A stretch of 64,000 nt of DNA from Dickeya lacustris. GTDB lineage: Bacteria > Pseudomonadota > Gammaproteobacteria > Enterobacterales > Enterobacteriaceae. The translations under genes and the position numbers were made by a program. Of the stretch, positions 27,601 to 34,807 are shown piece after piece. The DNA lies in contig NZ_CP114280.1 of NCBI RefSeq assembly GCF_029635795.1, forward strand, positions 1,612,001 to 1,676,000, in the 5' to 3' direction. The stretch's first letter is position 1, and each line of letters opens with the position of its first letter. The notes under the pieces are model-generated. The model saw nothing but the letters and a program-made list of their open reading frames with translations. It ran no database searches and was not told where the DNA came from.

Positions 27601-27796
27601 CCTGCACAGTCGCGCCCGGCCAGGTGGCCGACACCACAACGTTTTTAATCGTGAATGCCGGGTCTTCATTGCGCGGCAGACGCTCATAGCTCATCACCCC
27701 GGCGACGACTATCACCAACATCAGGAACGCGACCAGTTGCTGGTGGGCCAGCGCCCAGGCAGACAAATTCCACTTTTGCTTGACGGCAGCGGACAT
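24695..27796 (-). CDS. RND efflux pump inner-membrane transporter
   Basis: A 1033-residue RND protein with the usual duplicated 12-helix topology. Proton-relay aspartates are in TM4 (LGLLVDDAMITVEA), and the TM11 region has LAGMIIRNAVILISEVD. Large periplasmic loops cover residues 40-330 and 560-860. It resembles the VmeK/TriC-like branch rather than AcrB itself. Its ATG overlaps the stop of the adaptor gene by one base (TAATG), so the two are translationally coupled. No outer-membrane factor gene is present, so TolC is the likely partner. Substrates cannot be told from sequence. Confidence 0.92.
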   Translation of the reverse strand: MSAAVKQKWNLSAWALAHQQLVAFLMLVIVVAGVMSYERLPRNEDPAFTIKNVVVSATWPGATVQDTVSFVTDVLEKKLQEIPYLDVIESYSRPGEAVIFVNLRDNTPPQEVQGIWYTVRKKMKDAAASLPEGVGEPVVNDEFDDTFGTIYGFSADGYSPRELRDKVDEVRTELLTTPDIGKIDVLGAQDEQVVVAFSPKQLAGMGLDLQQVTAALQAQNAVSPSGNIRTENDRIALRVSGAFVSEASLRQVTLRIGGRFIPLTDIATITRQAAEPPAPGFRVNGQPAIGLAISMSPTGNMLDFGQALRSKMASIRAALPHGIEVTQVADQSAVVASSVEGFVSVLLEAVVIVLAVSFVSLGSRAGLVVAVSIPVVLAMTFIGMEIAGIGLQRISLGALIIALGLLVDDAMITVEAMVSSLENGEAREHAATRAYETTAFPMLTGTLVMVAGFIPVGFAASSAGEYCYSLFIVVMISLISSWVVAILFSPLLGVWLLPKTMKHPAHQAGWLAQRYSRLLTAALRYRAITLSLSVALLALAIVAAGRLEGEFFPASDRPELLISLTLPNNASQQATEREVAKFEQSLAGDADIDHFSTYVGSGAVRFYLPMDVLLQNEHIAQLVVVAKGLKARDVLRARLEKRLQQEFSHLVTRVSPLELGPPVGWPLKYRLSGPDIGKVREYATALAALIGNTPGAREVNLTAGEPERAIRVELNQTQARAVGISSQDVASALATLFSGTTVTHVRDRNRMVGVVLRAQDEERHDLDTVASLQLRAANGQRVPLGQIASVAYDVDEPIIWRRQRLPFITVQTDLTPGVRAQTLSQTLAPAIAAYQATLPRGYRIQEDGAVAESNKGNRSVYQVLPVTLLVMLVLLMVQLQRFSRLVLALSMAPFGLIGVVAAMLPTSTPMGFVALLGVIALAGMIIRNAVILISEVDTNVARGLATLDAIVQAAQHRSRPIILTALAAILGMIPIATQVFWGPMAYAIIGGLLAATLLTLTVLPAAISVVMAWEARRKAPGVAVVPPRSSSID

Positions 27797-28944
27797 TATT
27801 GCGCCTCCGTTAACGCGACTTTCTCACCGGCGCGCAATTTACTCACCCCGGCCGTCACCACCTTGTCGCCCTCCGCCAGCCCATCGGCAACCCCTATCTG
27901 TGTGTCGCTGTAGTGATGTAAGACGATGGGCTGTAACCGTAGCGTCTGTGTGCTCGGCTCAACCACAAACACCGCCGGGCGCTCCCCCTGACGGGTCAAT
28001 GCAGAGGCAGGCAATGCGATAACGGGCCTTGCCGGTAGCGTAATTTCCCCGGCCACCGTCGCCCCCAGCACCATGTCCTGCGGCGGGTCGATAAGCGATA
28101 CCCGCACTCGCCAGGTGCGGGTTTCCGCATCCGCCAGCGGGCTGACATCACGCACCCGCCCCTGCGTTTTGATAGCCGGGTTGGATAACAGCGCAACACG
28201 CACCAGCGGGTCGGTCAGGCCGCTGGTAATCAAACGCTCAGAGACATTAAAAACGGCGTCACGACCGCTAAAGGTGGCCAGTTTTACCACTTCCTGACCG
28301 GCGTTCACCACCTGACCGGGGTTCGCGCTAACGGACGTTATCACCCCGGCAACCGGTGCCAATAAGCGGGTGTATCCCAGTCTATCCTGAGCACTTTTCA
28401 CACTGGCCTGCGCGCTTTCACGCACCGACACCGCTGATGCCCAATTAGACTGCGCCTCATCCAACTGCACGCGTGAAATCGCGCCATTCGGTGCCAGTTG
28501 CTTCATGCGGCTAAGGTTTTGCTCCGCCAGTCGCGCCGATGCCACCGCACGGGCCAGCTCCGCTCTGGCGCTGAGTAACTGATTTTCGCTGTCTCGCGTA
28601 TCGAGCGTGGCAATAACGTCGCCTTGCCTGACCTCGCCTCCCACATCAACCAAACGTGACAGGATGCGTCCATCAAGACGAAAACCCAGCGAGGTTTCCT
28701 CCGTCGGGCGGATTTCACCGGTCTGGGATAGCACATCGCCGGAAAGAGTGGGGTGTACGGTGACAGTACGCACCGGGCGCAATGGCTCGGCTACGGGTGC
28801 GCGCGCCGCGTCATCGCAGCCCGCCAGCACGCCAACTATCGGCAGCAATACTGCCCACGGCCCGCCGAAACGCGGCAGCGCGCCATAGCGCATACAGCGA
28901 ATGAGAGAATGAAAAAGACAAAGCAGAGACTCGGTCGGTGTCAT
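27796..28944 (-). CDS. RND efflux adaptor (membrane fusion lipoprotein)
   Basis: A 382-residue periplasmic adaptor. A signal region ends in the lipobox VLAGC near residue 43, so it should be a lipoprotein. It has the biotinyl-lipoyl-like halves around VGGEVRQGDVIATLDTRDSE and RLLAPVAGVITSVSANPGQV, flanking an alpha-hairpin (residues 120-175), and a C-terminal beta-barrel with ALPASALTRQGERPAVFVV. The ATG at 28944 follows AGGAAA. It is the first gene of the pump operon and overlaps the transporter gene. Confidence 0.92.
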   Translation of the reverse strand: MTPTESLLCLFHSLIRCMRYGALPRFGGPWAVLLPIVGVLAGCDDAARAPVAEPLRPVRTVTVHPTLSGDVLSQTGEIRPTEETSLGFRLDGRILSRLVDVGGEVRQGDVIATLDTRDSENQLLSARAELARAVASARLAEQNLSRMKQLAPNGAISRVQLDEAQSNWASAVSVRESAQASVKSAQDRLGYTRLLAPVAGVITSVSANPGQVVNAGQEVVKLATFSGRDAVFNVSERLITSGLTDPLVRVALLSNPAIKTQGRVRDVSPLADAETRTWRVRVSLIDPPQDMVLGATVAGEITLPARPVIALPASALTRQGERPAVFVVEPSTQTLRLQPIVLHHYSDTQIGVADGLAEGDKVVTAGVSKLRAGEKVALTEAQ

Positions 28945-29069
28945 GATGGTTTCCTGTTACTGATTCACCACCATTACACCGTACCGATTTCCAGATTCTT
29001 TCCACGCTTCATCAAGAAATCATCAAGAGCATGGAAAAGACAGCAAACACCCCCGCCTGCCGCGCCTGG

Positions 29070-30242
29070 TTAACGCACTCTCGGCAACTCAAGCGTAAAA
29101 CACATGCCACCTTGCGGATGGTTTTCCGCCGTCAGGCTGACGTCCTGCGCATCACAAATCGCCTGCGCGATAGACAGCCCCAACCCGCTGCCGCCAGAGT
29201 GACGCGCCCGCGAAGACTCGGCGCGGGAAAAGCGCTCGAAGATATGCGGCAAGAACGCCTCGCTGACGCCGGGGCCGTAGTCACGAAAACGAATCTGCCA
29301 GCGATGGGGCAACGCGCTAACCTCTATCTGCTGCGTCTTCCCCTCGGCAGCATAACGCAGCGCGTTATCCATCAGGATGGTAAACACCTGCCCTAAGCGG
29401 AGCGGGTCTGCCAGGCAATAGCCGTCATGCTCTGCATGCAGTTGGAGGGTAAAACCGAGCGCCTGCGCATTCGGCTTGAGCCAGGCAATGCGATCGCGCA
29501 GCAACTCCACCACATTGAGCCGGGTGGGGGTAATGGCCAACTGCCCGGCGCTGGCCATCGAAAGCAGATGCAGATCGTCCACCAGACGGTTGAGATTCTG
29601 CATTTGTTGCATCACCATCTGCAATTGCTGGGTATCGGGCGGGAACACCCCATCCAGCATGCCCTGTAAACGCCCCATCGCCGCCGTCAGCGGCGAACGT
29701 AACTCATGCGCCATCGCCACATGCGACGCGTGCAGCTCACGCTCATAACGCGCCAATTGCGCGGTCATGGCATTAAAATCCTCCGTCAGTCGCGTCAATT
29801 CCGCCGGTGCGCCCGGCACAGACTGCGCCCGGGTGGAGAATTGCCCACGCGCCACGGCGCGGGCGGCCACGGCCAGTTGGCTAAACTGCATCGACAGCGG
29901 TCGGGCCGCCCACAGCCCCAGAATGACAATTAGCGGGGTAGCCACCAGCACCAGTGTCCACATGATGACCCACTCTTCGGCATTGATGGAGGTATCAAAA
30001 GAGCGGGGGCCATACCAGGTGCTAAGAATGTCGTAATAACGGGCGCGATTCAGATCGGGATTCACGCGTAAGGCGGCAAATTCCTCCTGCACGGCAGCGG
30101 GCATCGTCTGGCTCACTTCCAGATTCCAGACGGCAAAGCGCAGCCACATGCAGGCGGCAATCAACACCACCGCGCCAATTGCCAGCGACAGAATGCGAAG
30201 ACACAACCAACGCCACAGCGAAAGAGGAGAGCGTATGTTCAT
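29070..30242 (-). CDS. Sensor histidine kinase, BaeS/AdeS-like
   Basis: A 390-residue membrane kinase with two transmembrane segments (about 14-36 and 90-112) enclosing a short periplasmic loop, then a HAMP domain. The phospho-acceptor His is in MAHELRSPLTAAMGRL, and ATP-binding boxes are VFTILMDNALRYA, FRDYGPGVSEAF and GGSGLGLSIAQAI. Its ATG overlaps the regulator stop (ATGA). The operon lies just upstream of the pump genes on the same strand, so it probably senses envelope or drug stress and controls the pump, as AdeRS and BaeSR do. Confidence 0.9.
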   Translation of the reverse strand: MNIRSPLSLWRWLCLRILSLAIGAVVLIAACMWLRFAVWNLEVSQTMPAAVQEEFAALRVNPDLNRARYYDILSTWYGPRSFDTSINAEEWVIMWTLVLVATPLIVILGLWAARPLSMQFSQLAVAARAVARGQFSTRAQSVPGAPAELTRLTEDFNAMTAQLARYERELHASHVAMAHELRSPLTAAMGRLQGMLDGVFPPDTQQLQMVMQQMQNLNRLVDDLHLLSMASAGQLAITPTRLNVVELLRDRIAWLKPNAQALGFTLQLHAEHDGYCLADPLRLGQVFTILMDNALRYAAEGKTQQIEVSALPHRWQIRFRDYGPGVSEAFLPHIFERFSRAESSRARHSGGSGLGLSIAQAICDAQDVSLTAENHPQGGMCFTLELPRVR

Positions 30243-30934
30243 GGCTGACGAAACCGATAACCAAATGCCCGTACCGTTAGCAACACACCGCGAATGCCTA
30301 CCGATTCGAGTTTTTTACGCAAATTATAGACATGGGTATCCACCACCCGCTCCAGCGCATCGCTCTGCGGCAGACACGCCTCCAGCAACTCCTGCCGCGA
30401 AAAAGCGCGGGTTTGCGCGCCAAGCAGCGTGGTGAGCAGGCTCAGTTCCGTTGGCGTCAGATCAAGCCACTGCCGCTGGCCTTGCGCATCTGTCACCACT
30501 GCGCTCATCGCATCCAGATCCACCGCCAGCGCGCCAAAACGTAACATACGCCCCGCCATCGCCTCCCCGCTGCTGCGACGTAACACCGCCTGTACCCGGG
30601 CCACCACTTCACCGGGATGGTAGGGTTTAGTGACGTAATCATCTGCGCCATAGCGCAACGCGCCAATCTTATCGGTTTGATCGCCCATCGCCGTCACCAT
30701 GATGACAGGAATATCATTTTTACGGCGCAACGCCGATAACACCTCGGTGCCATTCATTCCAGGCAGCATCACATCCAACAGCACCAAATCGGGCTGTAGC
30801 CGCAAAGCCATTTCCAGGCCACTGATGCCATCGCGCGCCAACAAAACCTGAAAATTATCGCGTTTCAGGTAGGCTTCCAATACACTGGCGGCATCCGTGT
30901 CATCTTCAATTATCAGAATGCGTTTCGGATTCAT
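30239..30934 (-). CDS. OmpR-type response regulator, BaeR/AdeR-like
   Basis: A 231-residue regulator. The receiver domain has acidic residues in ILIIEDDTDA, the phospho-acceptor Asp in LVLLDVMLPG, and Lys in YVTKPYHPGE. The winged-helix domain follows from about residue 130 with LDLTPTELSLLTTLL and VVDTHVYNLRKKLE. It overlaps the kinase gene by four bases. Divergent from the MipA/OmpV gene, with a 232-bp control region between them, so that protein may also belong to its regulon. Confidence 0.92.
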   Translation of the reverse strand: MNPKRILIIEDDTDAASVLEAYLKRDNFQVLLARDGISGLEMALRLQPDLVLLDVMLPGMNGTEVLSALRRKNDIPVIMVTAMGDQTDKIGALRYGADDYVTKPYHPGEVVARVQAVLRRSSGEAMAGRMLRFGALAVDLDAMSAVVTDAQGQRQWLDLTPTELSLLTTLLGAQTRAFSRQELLEACLPQSDALERVVDTHVYNLRKKLESVGIRGVLLTVRAFGYRFRQP

Positions 30935-31166
30935 GGTGGTTCTCTTGATAGGATGATTCTCGTGATAATGCTCTCGTCGTTTACCGCCTTAGCCGGAACA
31001 AGCGACAACGCAGGGCAGCGCGGAAAAGCACGATTTATCCATCATCGTGGTGCTCATCAGGCCTTGTCCCGAGAAGCCGATACCGCTTGTCGGTCGTGTT
31101 TTAGCGCCGAGAAACCCTGTCAGGATAACACCTTTTCCCTCCCCCCAACCAAGGAGTCAAAACAGG

Positions 31167-31955
31167 ATGATAATGCGACATACTCCGCTCTATTTAGCGA
31201 CGTTGTTGTTTGTCATTGGCAGCCCTATCAGCCAGGCCAACGATACCCAGCCAGACCAGAAAGACGGTGTCACCATCGGTCTGGCGACACTCAATGCGCC
31301 GCGCTATAGCGGTTCAAATGAGCGCCAATGGGATGTGCTGCCGGTGATTCAGGCGCGTCAGGGGGCCTTCTTCTTTGATACCGCAAAAGGCGCAGGCTAC
31401 GATTTGCAATTCGGCCAGTTCTATCTGGAACATACGCTGGGTTACGCCGCTGGCCGTACCGATAAGAACACCTCTTTTCAGGCCGGGTCTGACAAACTGC
31501 GCGGCATGGGCAAGATTCGCGGCGCGCTGAATACCGCGCTCACGCTGGGGTTTGAATTTACCGACCAGCTCTCGCTCGAAGCCAAAGCCATTGCCCCGTT
31601 AACAGACAGCCAGGGGATGCAGTATCAAACCTCCGTCAACGCGACGCTGTTTCAAGACGAGTCAGATACGCTGGGAGCACAAGGCAGCCTGCTGTTCGGC
31701 GATGCTCGCTACAACAACCTGTTCTATGGCGTAAACACCTCACAGAGCGCCAACTCCGGCTATCGCGCCTATCAAACCAACGGCGGCTTGTATGGCCAGT
31801 CGGTGTCGGTGTTCTGGAACCATCGCTTTACGCCACACTGGGCCAGCACCCTTAGCGGCAGCTATACCCACCTGAATGACAAAGTCGCCGATAGCCCCAT
31901 CGTGTTCCAGCCGGATCAGTTTACCGGCGTGATGGCGGTGACATACGCCTTCTAA
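31167..31955 (+). CDS. MipA/OmpV family outer-membrane protein
   Basis: A 262-residue outer-membrane beta-barrel of the MipA/OmpV family. The signal peptide ends at SQA. Family marks are GLATLNAPRYSGSNERQWDV, FFFDTAKGAGYDLQ and the C-terminal aromatic ending FTGVMAVTYAF needed for barrel insertion. MipA proteins have been linked to cell-wall enzymes and antibiotic response. The ATG at 31167 lies about 10 nt after AAGGAG. Divergence from a two-component system next to an RND pump suggests co-regulation in envelope stress. Confidence 0.9.
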   Translation: MIMRHTPLYLATLLFVIGSPISQANDTQPDQKDGVTIGLATLNAPRYSGSNERQWDVLPVIQARQGAFFFDTAKGAGYDLQFGQFYLEHTLGYAAGRTDKNTSFQAGSDKLRGMGKIRGALNTALTLGFEFTDQLSLEAKAIAPLTDSQGMQYQTSVNATLFQDESDTLGAQGSLLFGDARYNNLFYGVNTSQSANSGYRAYQTNGGLYGQSVSVFWNHRFTPHWASTLSGSYTHLNDKVADSPIVFQPDQFTGVMAVTYAF

Positions 31956-31990
31956 CGTCTCACTGCGTCAATTTCGTTCGCCTGAACGCC

Positions 31991-32017
31991 AAAAAGCCCG
32001 GATTTCCGGGCTTTTTT
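31991..32017 (+). terminator. Intrinsic terminator after the MipA/OmpV gene
   Basis: The hairpin AAAAAGCCCGG / CCGGGCTTTTTT with loop ATTT is followed by a U-run on the plus strand, 36 bp after the stop codon. The A-run on the other side makes it potentially bidirectional. Confidence 0.9.
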
Positions 32018-32228
32018 ACCTCTATCAATACCTTGGGTAGCAATAACAACCATTGAAAAGCACAAAAAGCTAAACAAAACGACAACAGAATAAGAAAAGC
32101 CGTCTGAAAAATTGAAAAGCGAAAAACCCCTGCAATAGAATGGCCGCGCTGTTCCTGAGTGCGATTCAGACAGCACTACCCTTCGGCTACCACCATGCCG
32201 CACTATTCTAAACAAGGGCAACAACGTC

Positions 32229-33338
32229 ATGAAAACAGTACTCATCACAGGAGCAACCGGCTTTCTGGGTGGCGCAATTATGGAAAAAGCGCTACAGGAC
32301 AAGCAGATAACACGTATTTTGTTATTGGTACGCGCCAGTAATCCGCACGAAGGCTTGCAGCGCATTGTGCATAATCTGCGCAAATTCGATATCGCGGAAA
32401 GCGTTTTATCACAACTGACGACCGACAATATTATTATCGGCGATCTGGCTGAACCTGACGGCTTTCTCCAGCACCCGGCGCTGAACCATGTCACGCATGT
32501 CGTCAACAGTGCGGCGGTTGCGTCATTCGGCAATAACCCGCTTATCTGGAAAGTGAACGTTGAGGGGACGCTGGCCTTTGCGCGCCGCATGAGTGAAGTG
32601 GCGTCACTGGAGAAATTTATTCAGATAGGCACGGCAATGTCTTGTGTGCCGGAGCCGGATGAAGTGGTAGAAGAGTCGCCGCTGCTGGATACCGAAAAAT
32701 CCCATATCGTTGAGTACACACTCTCTAAAGCCACCATTGAAAACCTGATTCGCGAGCACTGCCCGTCGATGCCGCTGCTGATTGTGCGCCCGTCGATTAT
32801 CGTCGGCCACTCACGTTTGGGGTGTAAGCCTTCCAGCAGTATTTACTGGGTGTTTGAAATGGCGATGAAACTCCAGCGCTTCATGTGTTCGCTGGATGAC
32901 AAAATCGATGTCATCCCGGTGGATTTCTGCGCCGACGCCATTTTGTTGCTGCTCAATAATCCGCAAGCCGTTGATGATATCTACCATATTTCTGCGGGAG
33001 AAAGCGCAAGCGTCAGCTTTAACGAGGTCGATGAAGCGATGGCGCGCGCGGCGTCACGCCCGCCGATGGGTGAAGCGTATCGTCAGGTTAGCTATAGCGA
33101 CCTCATCAAACTTCGCAGCAGTTTTAGCGAACTTTACGGGCCATGCAACGAACGCCTGATGCTGCGAGCCATGCGTTTATACGGATCATTTGCCCAGCTC
33201 AACGTCAAATTCAGCAACCGTAAGTTACTGCAACTGGGGATGAAGCACCCGCCGCGCTTTACAGAGTATGTCGATAAGTGTGTGGAAACCACCCGCCAAT
33301 TTAGCGTCCCCGAGCTCATGACGGTGGATTTTAAATAA
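32229..33338 (+). CDS. Extended SDR / NAD-binding_4 reductase
   Basis: A 369-residue protein with a Rossmann start VLITGATGFLGGAIMEKAL (GxxGxxG), a NSAAVASFG strand and the catalytic YTLSK (Tyr-x-x-x-Lys). The overall pattern fits the fatty acyl-CoA reductase / thioester reductase type of SDR (Male sterility / NAD_binding_4) rather than sugar epimerases. It has no carrier or synthetase neighbour, so the substrate is unknown. The ATG at 32229 follows AAGGGC. It stands alone between two terminators, with an AT-rich 200-bp leader. Confidence 0.8.
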   Translation: MKTVLITGATGFLGGAIMEKALQDKQITRILLLVRASNPHEGLQRIVHNLRKFDIAESVLSQLTTDNIIIGDLAEPDGFLQHPALNHVTHVVNSAAVASFGNNPLIWKVNVEGTLAFARRMSEVASLEKFIQIGTAMSCVPEPDEVVEESPLLDTEKSHIVEYTLSKATIENLIREHCPSMPLLIVRPSIIVGHSRLGCKPSSSIYWVFEMAMKLQRFMCSLDDKIDVIPVDFCADAILLLLNNPQAVDDIYHISAGESASVSFNEVDEAMARAASRPPMGEAYRQVSYSDLIKLRSSFSELYGPCNERLMLRAMRLYGSFAQLNVKFSNRKLLQLGMKHPPRFTEYVDKCVETTRQFSVPELMTVDFK

Positions 33339-33395
33339 ACGGCGCGTACTCGCTATATTATTGATTTATTAGATATCATTGATTCATTATTGTAA

Positions 33396-33422
33396 AAAAC
33401 GCGCGGTTAGGCCGCGCGTTTT
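33396..33422 (+). terminator. Intrinsic terminator after the SDR gene
   Basis: AAAACGCGCGG and CCGCGCGTTTT pair around TTAGG, ending in a short U-run on the plus strand. The reverse strand also ends in a U-run, so it may serve the convergent gene too. Confidence 0.85.
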
Positions 33423-33454
33423 CATCTTCCACATAAAACCCGCTATTGCGTTAC

Positions 33455-33505
33455 TTACGCCTCGATAGCTCTTACACCTCGACAGCTCTTACGCCTCGAT
33501 AGACT
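33455..33505 (-). repeat. 17-bp tandem repeat, three units, spanning a stop codon
   Basis: Units at 33489-33505, 33472-33488 and 33455-33471 have minus-strand type GAGCTATCGAGGCGTAA. The first includes the last codons and TAA of the split-barrel gene, and both extra copies also end in TAA. The 17-bp period excludes an in-frame coding role. Confidence 0.92.
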
Positions 33506-34310
33506 GACGAGAGCCGGGGCAGACCAGTTGACGGCTCTTGATATGGTACATTTCCAGATTAGGGCGCAAGAAAAAGGCCATTTCCCACGGGTTCTTATTG
33601 ATAAACGCATGGCGCACTTCTTCAAACAGCGGCGTTGCCGGGTCAATCAAATGCGCATCCCCTTCAATCAGGGTGTAATTCCATTCAATGGAGCGCTCAA
33701 AGGTATAATGCGAGCGCTCATCCATGGCGAAGAAACAATGTGGGTTACGTTTCAGTAATTTGGACTTGAAGGTTTCCGGGAACGTTATCAGGAAAATATC
33801 GTCCTCGACCGAGGAGAGAAACGCCAGTACCGTGGTATGCGGCTGCTCTTCGGCCATCGTCACCAGCACGCCGACTTTATTGGTAAAGTCTTTGCGTTCG
33901 GTATCCGGCAGCGACGTCATCGCCGTCCAGGGCACCGGCTGTTCCGGGCGATGATCGGTTGGGAACACGTAGCCCGGCTCACGAATATCCACCACCGGGG
34001 TGAAACCGTGCAACAGCTGGCATTCACGCGGTGCCAGAATCACCCAGTCTTCATCCACGCTTACCACGCGGCCCTTGTACGAGGCGCGATACACCGAAAT
34101 ATTGGCGTCAAATTCATCAACACCGGTGCGATTGTCGAGATGTAGCGTCGCCAAATCCCCTACCGCCAGCTCATGCCCTTTCGGGAAAAACACGCGCAGG
34201 CTGTTGTCAGCACGCGGATACACCCCGCAAATATGAATGACCACATTGCCTTGTTGATAACAGGCAAGCACCCCCAGCACCTGTTTGCCCAGATACGTCG
34301 TCAGACTCAT
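33489..34310 (-). CDS. Two-domain protein with C-terminal FMN split-barrel (PNPOx-like) domain
   Basis: A 273-residue soluble protein. Residues 1-125 form an all-beta region (HICGVYPRADNSLRVFFPKG), reminiscent of PilZ-like or small barrels but not assignable with confidence. Residues 135-273 resemble a pyridoxamine-phosphate-oxidase-like split barrel (TTVLAFLSSVEDDIFLITFP and LKRNPHCFFAMDER). No partner indicates a substrate. The ATG at 34310 follows AAGGTG. It is convergent with the SDR gene. The stop codon is duplicated in the downstream 17-bp repeats. Confidence 0.65.
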   Translation of the reverse strand: MSLTTYLGKQVLGVLACYQQGNVVIHICGVYPRADNSLRVFFPKGHELAVGDLATLHLDNRTGVDEFDANISVYRASYKGRVVSVDEDWVILAPRECQLLHGFTPVVDIREPGYVFPTDHRPEQPVPWTAMTSLPDTERKDFTNKVGVLVTMAEEQPHTTVLAFLSSVEDDIFLITFPETFKSKLLKRNPHCFFAMDERSHYTFERSIEWNYTLIEGDAHLIDPATPLFEEVRHAFINKNPWEMAFFLRPNLEMYHIKSRQLVCPGSRQSIEA

Positions 34311-34807
34311 GTTGCAGCACCTTATTTATTCTTCTCGTTACCCGATACATCAGGCCGTGTGTAAAAGCCGCTTATGGCATCGGCTGGCTGAATATTCCCC
34401 GTCAACCACACCGCTCTTTTCCACCCTATGCGAGCGGAAGAACGACTGTCAAGGCGTTTACCGCCTTTCACCCGGTCTGGCTTAGTACGTCAATTTAGTC
34501 CACGTATGGGTGATTTTTTGCCAGAGACAGGCATCGGCGTTATCAAAACACCGGCAAGGGAGAAGACGGAGCATCGGCCTGATATAACACCTATCCAATA
34601 GGTATAAAGGCTGGCTGGCCTGCGCCGAGGCAGGCTTGTATGATGACAAGCCTGATAAATAGCAGGCTATCTCATTGAGGCAGCGGGCCGATGCTCTGAG
34701 CCGCAACATTTTCTTAGCTGCAATATTTTCTTAGCCATAACAAAGAAATACGGTAGGTTGCCCACATCGTTAACCTGCACAGAACACGCCTTTTGACCGA
34801 GGATGCT
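34311..34807. other. 500-bp gap with hairpin and 17-bp duplication
   Basis: No gene recognised. CAGGCTTGT and ACAAGCCTG (34631-34654) form a 9-bp hairpin with a 6-base loop. At 34700-34733 a 17-bp unit of the type GCCGCAACATTTTCTTA is repeated twice. The gap is expected to contain promoters for both flanking divergent genes. Confidence 0.6.

Noticed and set aside
31952..32590. Minus-strand frame across the terminator and SDR 5' end
   Set aside because: It crosses an intrinsic terminator and the start of a conserved gene and lacks any motif.
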